NCBI GenBank assembly: GCA_963662175.1
Contig: OY759223.1
Span: forward strand, 3,319,549 to 3,383,548
DNA from: Aradus depressus
Taxonomy: Eukaryota; Arthropoda; Insecta; Hemiptera; Aradidae
Direction of reading: 5' to 3'
Length of the DNA: 64,000 nt
Both the position numbers and the translations under genes were made by a program. Below the pieces are notes generated by a model that did not search any database, had not been told where the DNA came from, and saw only the letters and a program-made list of their open reading frames with translations. This document shows, piece after piece, positions 23,401 to 38,400 of the stretch (its first letter is position 1; each line of letters opens with the position of its first letter).

Positions 23401-26400
23401 TTGAAATTAAAGATTTTATACAAGAGAAGAGATATAAGAAAGGATACGTCACAAATAATATGATACGAGGTTGTCAAAACGACTGGTTAGGTTATGAAAT
23501 AAATTCTTGAGATCTATTCAGACTATTTTCAAACCCCATTTTTTATCAATGCAGGGCTGTTTAATATAATATTATAAGATGAAGATTCATAGGAAAAACA
23601 AGAGATAATGGGTTGCTTCCAACAACCATTAATGGGGAGAACAGAATTATCAAATACTAAAAAAAAAAGTTCCGCGGCTGAAGACGGTAGCGATCCGAAA
23701 GTACTCCCACATATTTTGTGAAAAAGTCAATATTTTTCAAAAACGTACGTTTTTCTTTATATTTTTTTCATTAACTGTTCACAACATCTCTGCAAGAAAT
23801 GTTAACTATTGTAGTTTAGCGTTATTTTCAGCTCCTGAGTATTTGTGGATCAAAGAGCTTATTTCCACTTAGTACTAAGCTGGACATTATTTGAAAAGTA
23901 TTTCAAGTAGCATTTTAAATAACTGATTATTTCATTAAACCATTTTGTTATTTGAAATAAATTATTTTCTAGGACAGTTAGTTGAAATGAATCTGTAAAA
24001 TTATTATTTGTATCTTGTTATTTGAAATAATTGGATATAGCTATCCTTAACCATTACCCTGTAATTAAAAATAGTTTTCTAAAGTTAAATGAGCCACTAG
24101 CATCATCGACTCCAGTAGAGCATTTATTTTCCTTTGCTACAATCTTTGACGAACCAAGACAAGTGTTTTAAGTGATGAACTATTTAAAAAAAATATTGTT
24201 AATATAATTTTGTTATTCAATTATTTCTTTAAAATAAATTTCACTTAGTTTAATGTGTTAATACTTTTTTGTTAAAAGGGGGACTACTTTTTCCAACAAA
24301 ATGGGCAATCGCGGTAACACATTCCTCTGTAAAGTATTGCTCTGATTTCATCCACATTTTTCTTGAGATCTATTATGTCCTGACGACAGCTTTTGTTAAA
24401 AAAAAAAAAGTTTACAAGTTTTGAAAGTCACTTTTGTTAAATTTATATCAAAACTACTATTTTATTGAAGACAATATTTTAAAATAGCTTTCCAAAATAT
24501 TAATTTCAAATGATTTATTTTGTATATGAAATTTGCCCAGCTCTGTTAATTCGTAAGCAGGAAAATAACAAAGTTGTACCTTAGATTTAGGATGGCTTAA
24601 GAAATGTTTGGTTTTCTGGACATAAAGGAATCCAGGAATTTTCTTTGTTATAGAAACCTTTGTTTCTAAAGCACTACAATCAAGGACATCATTACAAAAG
24701 GGACAATTAAAAAAAAAAAATAATAACAGAGAGTATTTTGAAGACATCATTTCTTGTACTTAGCTCCAAGTTCTCTTACGGAAATATTCAAAACTATCTA
24801 AGTGTTGCACTCTTTTCAAATAAAGCCCTCCGTTTATAAACTTAATTACCTCAAAAGTTGGGGTCCGTAAGTATTATGAATAATAATAAATGTGCCAGCT
24901 CTTATTTATTTTCTGAGATTCAGAACATGCTTAAGACATTTCGGATATATTATATTGTCTAGGATTTAAATGCACAGTAAAAAAAAAACAGCTTACCGAA
25001 TAAGAAAGATTAATTACACAGTACAAAATGATAAATGCACAATAAAATGCAACACTGTAAATAAAATTTTAACCCAATAACTGAAAATGTATTGCCTAGT
25101 AAGTTAATCCAATAACACGGTAAGAAATTTCAGAACACTCGGTAAAATATTTGAATGCCCAGTAAAAAAAATTAAAGACTAAGATTTAAAATACACAGTG
25201 TAAAATTGCAGTTTAGTGAGTAAATCCAGTTGATGTATCTGAAGAAATAAAATGTTGACCCTCCCGTCGGTCCTAGTGAAACAGTCCAGATTCTCCTGCG
25301 GTAGAGAAACCCCAGGGGGGAGCATAAAAAAATATATCTAATTGCGAACAGGCTAATTTATTTACCGTATATATATTTTTTTACTGGGCGTTTATTTTGT
25401 TCACTATTCGTTTACTTTTTCAAATTTATTACTCTGGTAAAGGTGAATTAATTTGGTTACTGTGAATAATGTTTTCTACTAACTCTAATTACTGTGCACA
25501 ACTTTTTGCTACTGTGAATTTAATTTTCATCATACACATCATCTTCATATTATATACTGCCATCGTTTCTATAATGTTTCATGACATTTGATTAGTGACC
25601 GCCACAACGATGTTCGTGTAATTAATTAAATATAAATAACATTTTTAAAATACAAAAATACTAACTGATCTCATTAAGAAAATATTAATTTGTTCTTTCA
25701 TATTAATTGGTTAATAATATTGTAACGTACTTGGTTAATAATATTGTAACATACTTGTTTAATAATAATGTCCAAGATAGCGCCATAACACAATTTTAGA
25801 AACAAACCAACATGTAACCTTCCCTAACAGTGTACCCCCACTACTACGTACAGAAACAATAATATAAATATTTTTTTTGTAAAAATATAATTAGTAATTA
25901 TTTGATATAGTCATCAAGAGACTTATCCTGTGTTGCCGGTTAGATTGTGGGCTGGCTAATATGGATAGAGTTCTATCGATACCACAAAGTATCGATACTT
26001 TTACTCATTAGTAGTATCGAATAAAACGTTCAAAACTACTCAAGTATCGAATTAAACGTATCGATACCTACTCGTATCAATTGAGTACTTCGTTATAATT
26101 AATTTTATACCATGTATAATATATGTATATACCTATATAATAATAATAAAAAACATTACAATTTGAAAGATATAGGTAAATGAGATATTGTAGTGGGCAT
26201 AAGAAACAAATAAATCAAATCGAATAAGAAAAAATTATATTATTAAAAACATACTGAATGTAATAAAAAGTCTTGAAAAAAATGCATTCAATTTATTTTT
26301 ACTAAGGATATAAAACTACTGGAGACTTCGTATTCCTACAATATTTCACTTTTTTAAAACATTTTTTGCAAGTCGTTGAGATCGAAAAGTTCTTAGTGTA

Positions 26401-29400
26401 ATAAATCCACACTTTCGCCGTAGGACGAGGCACTATAATTTGTAATTGACAAAATGGAATGTAAAAATAAAATAAAATAATGACATTGTAATCACGTTCA
26501 CGGTTCTCTTGAAAATTAAACAAACGTATACCTGCATAAACGATAAACCATTTAATGTAAAAAAGGTAAGAAAATAAGGACGCATCATGCTGACTGCGTG
26601 ATCACATTACTAAAAAGTTTATATAATTTTTTTTAATTTTTGAAATTTGGAAGGAGTACTTTGAATCGATACTAGTAATATCTATTCGATACCTACTTGG
26701 TATCGAAAGGAAAGTATCGATACGTTACTTTTATTTACTTGTATCGATATATTTCTTCAGCATTTTGTGGCTACTTAAAAATGTTTTCGGTGAATCACCC
26801 TTAATGTACTTCCCGAAGCGCGAATTAACAACTAAGTTTTCGTTTGGTTAAAAATCAAAAGGTGGTCGTCCTTATGGGGTTTTGGGTACACAAATGAAAT
26901 TTCACATAAATAATTCAATCTATCGGGTTTTACCCTATTCACAGTCACACAGATAGGATTTTTTCTGACCGATTACATAACTTCCCCTATGCTTCATATA
27001 GCTGGGGGGGGGGGGGGGGGGGGGGACAAGTTAATTGTGATTTATATTCCTTGAGTTCTCTATTTATTATTAACAGTATTACCAATGTACCAACAGCAAT
27101 TATATAAATAATGATATTCCTTGTTTTCTTACCTAGCTGTGTACATTCCACACTTAGAATGTCTTTGCTGGGACACTCGCTAGGGATGAACTTCATTGAA
27201 GCTGAGCTTGGATTTTCAATTTTCACATATTTTGAGTCTAATTCTTTGTCTTTGTCCACTTTTACGCGAGAAACATCTCTGAAAAATAAATACAATTTAT
27301 TATTATATTTTTTTTTAAATAATAATTTTATTTGGAGAGTTAGAAATAAATTAGGTAAATTAGAGCAAACATTTTGTGACAGGTAAATGGGAAGAATTAA
27401 ATTTCAAAATGTTCGACAAAACTAAGATTAATATTAAACAGCATAAAATTTAGGTCTTTCATTCTTCAGTTACCGCCTGTATTTACTTATCTTATTTAGT
27501 TTGTGTTGTGTAGTAGTGTGGTAGCATTGGATGCCTACGTGGCATTATAACAGTAAGTGAACCTTTTAGTTTTTTTGTGACTAGGACAATTTACTTATGT
27601 TGTATATAAACTAATATAAACAAAAAGTAAAAAATATAAAAGTTTGTATTATTACTTTTAAATATATCTATATATATTTTTTTTCAAAAACATTTTTTCT
27701 CAGATCAACTAGCTCTTAACGGTTTATTGCAGGTATGGGTAAAGTCCGCGAGTCGGCTCAATTCGGCCCGTGGAATGAGTAAAAAAAACGCTGAACAGAA
27801 AGTTTTTTTTTTTTTTTCTTTCGAATAAATAATTTAGAGAGAATAAAGCAACAGCCATTCGATCTACAGAGATAGCGCAACTGGTCTTGTCGAATAAAGC
27901 GAAAAGTGCCATGTCTTTTTGCTCAACCTCCAAATCCAGTCGAATTTTTGCACTATTCAACAGCTGACTTACATTGGGGCTCCTAAATACTCATACTAAA
28001 TATTATGTCGATAAATTCATTACATCGGCAGTTTTTAGGATTTTTGAGTTGGGTCCCCCCTGATCCTCCCCTCTCTTCTGCCGATTCTACTGAAAATTAA
28101 TAAGTATCGTCCCTACCAGGTTTTGAATTCACATATGAAATTACATGTCGATACATTCATTACAACGGCAGTTATAAGAGTTTTTGAGACAAGCTTCCCC
28201 CCTAATCCTCCCACCCCTTTGGTCGATTTAACTGAAAAACATTAGGCGTCGTCATTAAAGGGTTCTGGGTTCACAAACGAAATTTTGAAAGCGCTTCTAT
28301 TTTTTGACCGATTACATAACTTTCTCTATACTTCGTATAGAGACTCGCTGAATCTATAAGAATGTGACATCGTATACGAATATCTGTATCTCCACTACAT
28401 TCAAATCAAAAAAACAGAGTTCGCAGCGCCGGTTCATGCTTTGGCACAAACTGGAGCTGTAGCGCCAAAGAAATCAAGCAGCTACAGAAGACACTAATAT
28501 TTATACAAACAAATAAAATGATAGCCTGTTTACATACTTCATATACTTTACCTAAAAGATAGATTTTTGCAGAGGGATGTTCCAATATTTCGCAGTACCT
28601 CTTCACGTTTCTCCTCTTCCATTGTGCCATTTAGACTTCCGACGCACAACTTTCCGTTTACTCCTTTTTCAGTGAAGATGACATTTCCACCAGGAAAATA
28701 GTGTTTGGCTTGAACACTCTTCTTCTTGGCTTTCAGAGGAGACAAACCCGGAGCCAGATACACTGCAACCAGTAAAAGACAAATTCAATTTAACAGTTAG
28801 AAAAATATCATGTTAGTTATTATGACACATGCCTGGACTTTAACTACAAGGTCATATCGCCTACTACCAGAGCGTTTTTTCGTCACATGGTGGACATGAG
28901 TCCGAGTATGGGAGTCCTAAATTTTGCATGCCCTAAATTTTTATTCACCTAGGTTAGGGGTCTTTTACGAGTACCTGACATCATACAGGCTCGGGACCAT
29001 CGCTTAACTTCCCATCCGAAGGACGGCGTGCTTAAGATTATTTTACCTCCTTGATAAAACAAACTAGGGCCTCGTATAAACATATTAGATTTTTGAGGGA
29101 GATGAAAAACTTTTTTGTATGTATGTACTAGAATAAATTACGTGCATTATTCTCGAGATAATAGACATTGAGCTAAAGTGAGCCGGATTATAAAGAGAAA
29201 GCAGCCGATGTTTTCAGAACAGACATAAGAATGCCACCCTTAACCCCCACAAAGTAACCACATCAAGGACGAACTATATATACTTACGACAGGCTCGCTC
29301 GTCGGATCCGTCAGGACAGTCCGGGACTCCATCACAGAGGGCCGACCTGGAGATGCAGGCTGCAGTTGTGGTGCAGTGAAGACTGTTGTCTTGCATGCAG

Positions 29401-32400
29401 TTACTACAGGAGGACTCATCGCTGAAGTCAGGACAGTCAGGGACACCATCACAGAGCCAGGAGGTCATACCGCGCCATTCCAGGTCCTGGGTGCATCCTA
29501 ACAACAAAATTACATGGGTTATTTAAAAAAAAAAAGTATTTTGCCAGCAATGCACTTCAACTCGCTGAGCTCGTGGTATCCCATCTGCATAGGTAGAACA
29601 AAAAAAATTTAACTTTAGCTCTATCTTACCCTTATGCCGCTAGGACTTGCAATTAAGAAAAAAAACTCGTGTGTGAATCACCCGACAATGTACTTCCCCA
29701 GCACGAATTAATAAACTAAGTTTCCGCTCTCACTCTCTCTCTCTCTAACACCAATTATCAATAGTTGACTTACTTGGGGTCTTCTGAATTCCTTGTCCAT
29801 TCATAGTCATACATATTTTTCAGTTGAGCCCTCTCTGATCCCCCTCCCTTCGCCCGACTCCGAGGAAAATTAATAGATGTCGTTCTTATGAGAGTTTTGA
29901 ATTTACATACAAACATTTTTTGTCGATACATTCATTACAACGGCAGTTATTATTCCCTAATCCCCCACTTCTCTTTGGCTGAAAATCAATAGGTGTCGTC
30001 GTCATGGGGTTCTGGATACATAAATAAAATGTGACGAAACATTCATTCTTTCAAAAGTTATGAAGTTCACAGACATACATACAGTTAGATTTTTTTTTTT
30101 CATTTTTGGAATCAGGGGTTCGGAAAATATGGAATTACTGTGAAAACTCAACATCGAATTTCTGACCATTACATAACTACCTCTATACATTGTATAGTTG
30201 AGGAAGTAATATTTTACTGAGACAGATGGACAAACAACAGGGTTCTTTTGGACCCTTTGGGTTCGCAACCCTAAAAAACATTTCATTCACCCTTACATCT
30301 TATTTACAATAAATAATACTTTTTTGGCAGCTAAATTGTTACTATTCCATTTATTTTTTTGGTTTCACAACATATCAGATCACAAACGTTTCATGCATAT
30401 CAGCCATGACTCTAATGTGACAAGGGTGGATTAAATAAGTTAATTTAAAAATTTTGCAAGAGGGGGGAGACTAAATAATTTTACAAGTGAATATATAGTT
30501 AGGATTAAAATTGGAGTAACTATAAAACTATATTATTTGCAGAAATAAAATTGAAAAGAGCGTCTAGGATATCAATATCTCTAACTCAACTAATTATTAA
30601 TCTGATATCGGTTGGTAAGGGGACACGAGGGGATATTATGGTATGAAATAGCTGGTCTCGGTGGTTTCTTGTTTATTCTTTCTGTTAACTAATAAGAATT
30701 CCATATGCACTAAATTGATTTTAAAAAACAAAGAAATTACCTATTTTTAAAAAAAAGTTTTGTTAAATTTTAAACTTAATATTGTTTTTGTATTTGCAAA
30801 AATATTCAAGCGGAGTTAGTACACATGGTACAGGAAACAAAAAAAGGAGATAATACAGAAAATATCAAAACAGAAAACGATTTATTCTTTTAGTAAACTC
30901 ATTTATTTATTAATCAAGGAGTTATTATACTTTCTTTTGGTTTTAGTTTAGTAATATAGGTCTTAGTACTATAATTTATTTGAATTGAAGAATAGAAAAA
31001 GTATTAAATCTTTTAGTATTGTCTAATCCTAGATTTTTGAGGGCGCCGGTAGCTCAATGGTATGCGTGCTTGCCTTCTGAGCTCAAGATCGTGGGTTCGA
31101 AACCCGACCGAGGCCTTTTAGTTTATTTTATTTGGGAGGTAAAATAAACTTAGGCACGCCGTCCTTCGGGTGGGACGTTAAGTAATGGTCCCGAGCCTGT
31201 ACCATGTCAGGTACTCGTTAAAGACCCCTACCCTAGGTGAATAAAAATTTAGGGTAGGCACAATTTAGGACTCCCACAGTAGAGTTGGGCTCATGTCCAC
31301 GAGAGTGACGAAAGAGCGCTCTGGTAGTAGGCGATATGACCTCGTAGTTAAAGCCCGGGCATGAGTCATAAAACCTAACCTAACCTAATCCTAGACAGCT
31401 AAGGAAGTTAATATTATTTAAAAATCCATATGTTCTAAAATTTATAGTCTAGGACTTAATACAGTATTACAGCTGAAAGTGGAGTTAATTTCATGTACCT
31501 TAACAGAAAAAACTGTTTTTAACCGCCGACATAAAAGGAGGGGTGATATCAGTTTGAAGCCTTTGTCTGTGTATGTCTGTCTGTGGCATCGTAACTCCAA
31601 AACGGCTGAACCGATTTCAAACAGTTTTTTTTTTGTTTTAAAAGCTGGTATTTGCGAGATGGTTCTTAGCCATGTTTGGTGGAAATCGGGTATACCGTTT
31701 TCAAGATCTTCAGGTTTCATCAGAGCCTGTGTAAGGATCTCGGCCTCTATTACAGCTAGAGACTTGCGAGTTTGAGCTCAAATGTTTATCAAGTCAAGCC
31801 TCCCCCCCCCCCCCCAAAAAAAAAAAAAAAAATCCTCCCCACCAAGGTTTTGGTAAAAAAATGTTGTGTCTGGGGTTTTTAACATTTTTAATTAAACTTT
31901 TTTATTAAAATTTGGACTTGATACACTTTTATCCTGAGGTACAGATTTGCAGTATTACAGTACATATCTATTTCCTTTCAGAGGAAACTTCAATTATCCT
32001 GCATTATACGTATTTCATATTTCGTATTCTTATTCTGTGATTACAGTCTACTAAAACGTTCCCGATTTCATAAATCTACCCATAAGCCTCTCGTTATAAT
32101 CTATCTTTTGGAATAGTCTTTATATTGTGTTTCTTAAACTTCTCTGGGATGTTCCATTGTTGGCTAATTCCGGCATTTCTTCCAGAGGTGTCTTCTTATT
32201 TTTTCCGACAATATTTCGGGACTCTTACAAGTCCCTTCTACCGGGGGACTGGTAAAAGTCCCAAAATATTGTCGGAAAAAATAAGAAGACACCTCTGGAA
32301 GAAATGCCGGAATTAACCAACAGTCTTCATATTATCGAAACCTTTTTTTTTTTTTTACTTTTTATGGATTTAGATATTTGTATTTTAGTAATTATTTTGA

Positions 32401-35400
32401 GTTTGTTTTTATTCTTGTATTTATATCTTGTCTATTCAAATGAAGCGGAGATATGATAGTTTTTTTTTTTTTGCAGAATGTAGTCGAATCATCTATCATC
32501 GGGACCACATGTGAGAAGGAAGAAGATGGAAATAGTCAATGCAGTTGAACACACTCCTGAAATTGAGCGTCCAACATCAAGCCCAGCAAGAGAAGATGCT
32601 ATAAGTATGTGCACATCAAAGATTGTAAGAATGCACAAACAATTATGCAGTTTTTGTGAAAAAAAAAAAATTTTTGTGTTTCAAAGAAAATGTTTGAATT
32701 GTACAAAAACATAAATTAATGAAAGGCATAATAAAATTTAGTTTTTATATCACTTGTTTATTTATTGTCCTCTTTCCCAGATGATAGTCTCAAGGACGCC
32801 ATTGTGTAGATGACGTTAACAATTTCACGTACTTGAGGGACTAACAGAAAAAAAAATGTCCTTTTTTAATGAAAGTGGTGTTTCATATGTAAAAGCTTTA
32901 TTTGATATTTTATTTTCTTAGAAGAGGTTCTCTGCGAACCTTTCATAACTTCTAACCTCATTTATTTTTATTTAATATTTTTATTATAATTATTTATTTT
33001 AATGTTATTTTTTTATTTATATATGTACATTTGTTCCCTATATTTCGCTCCTTGCGACCTGAGGTTTAATCGCCCCGAAAAATCGGCGTGAAAGAATACT
33101 TATCTCACAGAAATATAAATATAAAATATTCATAAAAAAAAATAGTAGGTATTGTATTTCTCTGGTGTTTGGGCAAAAGGGCTTAAGTCAGAATAACTCT
33201 TGTGATACAAAGGACAAGTGCATTTAAATGTTTTTACCATACGTAACGGATTGTTGGAATATAGTGTACGATTTTTTTATATACAATATTTATATGTTGT
33301 TTGCTTATTATTAAGCAAATGTGCTGCTTAATAATAAAATGTATTGGATGTTGAAAGAGAAATCATTCAATAATGACACTCCATTATCTTGTTATTACAG
33401 ATGAGAAAGAGAAATTAAAAATATATATAAAAAACAAAAAAAAATAGATGAAAAAGAAACATACAACGTTTGTAGATGACTAGTCTTCAATCCACAGTAG
33501 GTCTCGAGACATTACAAAAACTTAGATATTTTTTTTTCCTGAAGTAAATAAAAAAATAACAATTAAGGCGTGAAATAACCTCAATTTAAATGTAATGAAA
33601 TGTATTCTAGAAAATTTGTATTTTAAATAAATTAAATTATTTATTTTAAATAAAAAAATATAGAATAAATAAATTATTCATTTTCTTTCAACATTTTTAT
33701 TGTTAAAATTTTATTAAAGTAAAAAATTAATTTCCTGAAAATGTAACAACGCTTTCCGCCCCCTACACAGACAGTGTTTATTACCTATTTCGAGGTACAA
33801 AATTGTACGACTAATCCAATTACAATGTTATAATTTAATGAAAATAAATAGTATTATTATATACCAGGTTTGGGAAGACAGAGAGGTCCTTCAGCTGAGT
33901 ACTCCGGGAAGTGGGAACAGTTGAGGAGAGGGATGAGCCTCGCCGGGAGTCGATCTCCGCAGCCTGTCCAGAACTCCTGACAGAAGGCACGACAAGGCAG
34001 CTGAAGATCTTCAGAGCAGGGCGGCTGGAGCAGGCTGCACACGAACTCGTGGGCCAGTCGGTAGCACTCCGAGTCAACCAACTCTCTGAAATCATCACAA
34101 GAGAAGATAATTAGTCAACTTCCCATTCCTACTAGGAGTAGTGTACATTATTAAGTTATCAGTTGTATTGAACCGGTTATATATAATCAGGCAGCTGTAG
34201 TGAGTATCAAGAAGCTATAATATACCGTTATTTATACAGGGTAGCGTGCTCAAAATTACGGGTTCGAAACCCAGACGAGGCCCTTAGGTTTTTTATCTGG
34301 GAGGTGAAAAAACCTTGAGCATTTAGTCCTTAAGTGATGGTCCTGAGTCTGTCTGATGACAGTTACTCGTTGAAGACCCCTACTCTAGGTTAATAAACCT
34401 GGACAAGATTTAGGACTTCCATAGTAGAGTCGGGCTCAGCGCTCTGGTAGTAGGCGATATAACCTTGGAGTTAAAGCCCGGGCATGAATCACAATGTCTA
34501 ACCAAACTAACGTTATTTAGTTCTGATAATATGGATGTAGATAAATTAGTTTAAAATATATATTTCTTACAAACAATGGTCAGTCGGAGAATTTGAAAAA
34601 AACAAACAATTATTAACCTTTTTAAACAAAACAAAAACAAGCAACCTTTATGTTAATGAATGAAATAAAATAATTTATAAATATATAAATACATAGAGGG
34701 TGCCGGTACCTCAGAGATAGCGTGCTAGTCTTCTGAGCTCAAGATCGCGGGTTCGGTTTTAGGTTTTTATCTGTGAGGTGAAAAAACATTGAGTACGCAT
34801 TCCTTCGGATGGGACGTTAAGTGATGGTGTCGAGACTGTTCAATGTCAGGTATTCGTTAAACACCCCTAAGCGAATAAACCTGAGTTGGCAAAATTTATG
34901 TTTCCCACGGTAGAGTTGGGCTCATGTCCACCAGAGCGACTGAGAAGCTCTCCCGTAGTATGCGATATGACCCTTTAGTTAAAGCCTGGCCATTAGTCAC
35001 AATAACTAACACTTATTATACATCCATATATTCACAAATTTTATACAAAAATAAGACGGTTCAAAAATAATATTTGTACACGATCATTTTATATACTTCA
35101 TTAAAAAAATCAAACAATAAAAAGGTACATTTTCAATTAAAAATTAAAATAGTGCAAGCAACACTTCTACAGGGAAAGGGGAAAGAGAAGAGGCAGGAAC
35201 AGAAGTAAAAGTGAAGACTTGATGGCTTCATTGTGGAAATCAACTTGGTAAGAATAAATAAACAGGACGGTAGAAATGAATATATGTGAGCATTCTCCAG
35301 CTGGTAATACGAGAAGCCAGGTGGATCTCAGGGTCTCTGTGGCTCCCAATAACAAAACTATATAATGTCTGCCTTTCTACGTCTCCAGACTTCCTTGTGT

Positions 35401-38400
35401 CCAGGACGGCCTTTTGTCTACTACTGGCAATCACAGGTGACGAGAGGAGGTTCAGCCACGATTCTATGCCAACTATAATGCACTAATTATACAATTGGAC
35501 GATAGATGGCACTACGATATAATAAATTGTAATATTATAATATATCCTTGGAAAGTGGGCCAGTCAGCGAATAGAGATGAAGAATGAGCCTGGACATATC
35601 CCGGAAGCTGGGTGGGGATGAACCAGGAGATGATCCGGAGACAGGATAAGGATGAAAGTCTGGAGATGATCCGGAGACAGGCTGAGGGTGAACGTCTGGA
35701 AATTATCCGGAGACAGGGTGAGGGAGAAAGTCTGGAGATGATCCGGAAACAGGGTGAGGGTGAAAGCATGGGGATAATCCGGAGACAGGCTGAGGGTGAA
35801 AGTCTGGAGACAGGTTGAAGAGGGTAATCTTCGGTATCAACTGGCAGACGAGCAAGGATTGACTGACTGACCGACGCCACCCAGCGGCCAAAAAACGAAG
35901 CTCGGCCCAACAACCACACTCACACACTCACACACCGAAGTCAGAGTTTGGTTGGTTAGTTGGTTTATTTTGGGCGAACAACTGCTTCGGTTATTATCGC
36001 CCTACCTTGTTACATTCCTTGTCCTAACTAAGCCAGCGAACTCTTAATACAAATGACAAGAACAGCCATGATGGGATCCCACAGGGGGCCCGGGGAAGGA
36101 CAAGCACAGGACCCAGGGCAACCAACGAACAGGCAGGCCGGGCCGGGGGACAAACAACAGCAATGCCGGGCCACTCTACCGAAGTCAGAGTTTGAATAAT
36201 AATGGAAAAATATCATGAGAAGATGTACGCAATGTCTTTCACCGTTAAAACGATATGAGTGAGGCCACACATAAGGACCTTGTATAATATATAGTTATTT
36301 CGATCATCGTTACTTTAATTAAAAACTATAAAGTTGTACCAGATAATTAAGGATGGCTCACCTGAAAATGATGACGTCCTCCATGAGCTCAGTGATGCTG
36401 TTGTGTCCTATAAGGTTGGGGTAGGAGGTGATATTGTTCGATATCCGACTGCAGTAGAGCAACTCCATAGGAGCGCAGAGTCGGCCAGGACTTAGTGTGG
36501 TTGTGACGAGGTCTCCAGGACTCGTACCCTCTGTATCGTCCAGCCGGGGTGTCACCACCCGTTCTGCCTGCAACAATGCGACAATGCATTATATCAACAT
36601 TTTAGCCAGATCAGTCCAACGCTTCACCATATACCATGCCATTTTTTCAGATATTTGCTTCATTTATGAGATTACTTTCCCTAACTAAAAAAAAAATAAT
36701 AATATTAATCAACAGGTGTTACACAAAACTATAGCTTAGGTTTAGATTTTAAGACTCATGCCCGGGCTTTAACTACGAAGTCATATCGCCTACTACCAGA
36801 GCGCTCTTTCCTCACTCTAGTAGACATGAGCCCGACTCTACTGTGGGAGTCCTAAATGTTGCCTACCGTAAATTTTTATTCACCTACCACCGGGGTCTTT
36901 AACGAGTACCTGACATCGTACAGGCTCGGGACCATCGCTTAACGTCCCATCCGAAGGACGGCGTGCTTAAGTTTATTTTACCTCTCAGATAAAATAAACT
37001 AAGGGCCTCGGTCAGGTTTCGAACCAACGATCTTGAGCTCAGAAGACAAGCAGTAAATAATCTGTTAATGTTACTCAAAGACCGCTCAAGAACCCTCTTT
37101 CGTGACTCTGGTGGGCATGAGCCTGACTCTACTATGGAATCTTAAATTTTGCCTACCCAAAGTTTTTATTCACTTAGGGTAGGTGTAGAAGTACCTGACA
37201 TCGTACAGGCTCGGGACTATAGCTCAACGTTCCATCCGAAGGACGGCGTGCTTAAGTTTATTGTATCTCCCAGATATAATTATGGGGAAGCTTAACACAA
37301 TAACTCTAATAACTCCCTATAGGATGAATGTATCGACACATTTTATATATGTGTATCCAGAACCCTCTAAGGACGACACATTGATTTTCAGCCAAATCGA
37401 CCATAGGGAAGGAGGGGATTAGAACATGCAAAAGGTATTTATATATTTACTTTTTAAAATGCTTACTCAAAAAAATAAATGTGAAAATAACGGTGAAAAA
37501 ATCTCGTCAAGAAAAGAATTACCAACTTGAGATGTCAGATCCAAACTAATCAGACTTGTTTGAACTTGACCAATGCCTCCTGAATCATATAACACTCTAT
37601 TATTTATCAAACTAACATTGTCAAGTCACTAGTTATATCTTTGTTGTACACTTACTTTCAATTACATATCATTGCGATCCACTTTCTGATTTCTTAACTA
37701 TTCAACTCCAATATTAATTTATTATCTTTCAGTCATTATACTCAATGAAGGACTAAAGGACAATTTATTGAAATTAATATTCAATTGATTCGTGTATAAG
37801 TACTCTAGGTAGGAGAGGCTTAAGCCATTATAAAAGTCAAATATTGAGATGTAGCCCAAGCATTAGATTGGCTTTGGTGGGAGAGCGACAATGTTATTTA
37901 TTAATTCGTGGTGGGGAAGTACATAGCAAATGATTCATTTTGTTTTCCTGACATCAGCGCTATTTCTAGGAAGTTCCCAGACTTTGCCCGGTGTGCATTG
38001 TCTATAGACGGAAGCACTGTTTGGGTGAGGATAGCTCACCTCAGTGATGAGCAGACTGACTGGGTCGATGGTTCTGTTAGTAAGGTAGTGAGAACCGTCC
38101 GAGAGCACCTCCAGGATGTCTGCTGCAGACACTTCCATCCGTCTCTGGTTGAAGTGGAGGATGAAGTGGACCACCAGGTCATCGTTCTCCTCACTCAAAC
38201 ATAAACAAAAACATCAAAAATAAATAAATACATCCCAATAAGGTTATTGTTAACTGTAGTTAATCTAATTCTAGAGTTAGTTAGTTATTATGACTCATAA
38301 CCATGGCTAAACTACAAGGTCATATTGCCTACTACCAGAGCGCGGCTTCTCTCTGATTGACATGAGCCCGACCCTACTGTGGGAGTCCCAAATTTTGCCT

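Noticed and set aside
31049..31115. tRNA gene
   Set aside because: A and B boxes are present but it is followed by the common SINE body and occurs about 25 times, so it is a SINE head. Acceptor-stem pairing is not convincing.
31371..31392. True telomere or interstitial telomeric array
   Set aside because: Only three to four CCTAA units, always at a SINE tail, so it is part of the SINE.
35612..35919. Repeat-containing proteins on both strands at the 36-bp array
   Set aside because: The open frames follow from a period divisible by three; no start context or splice signal supports expression.
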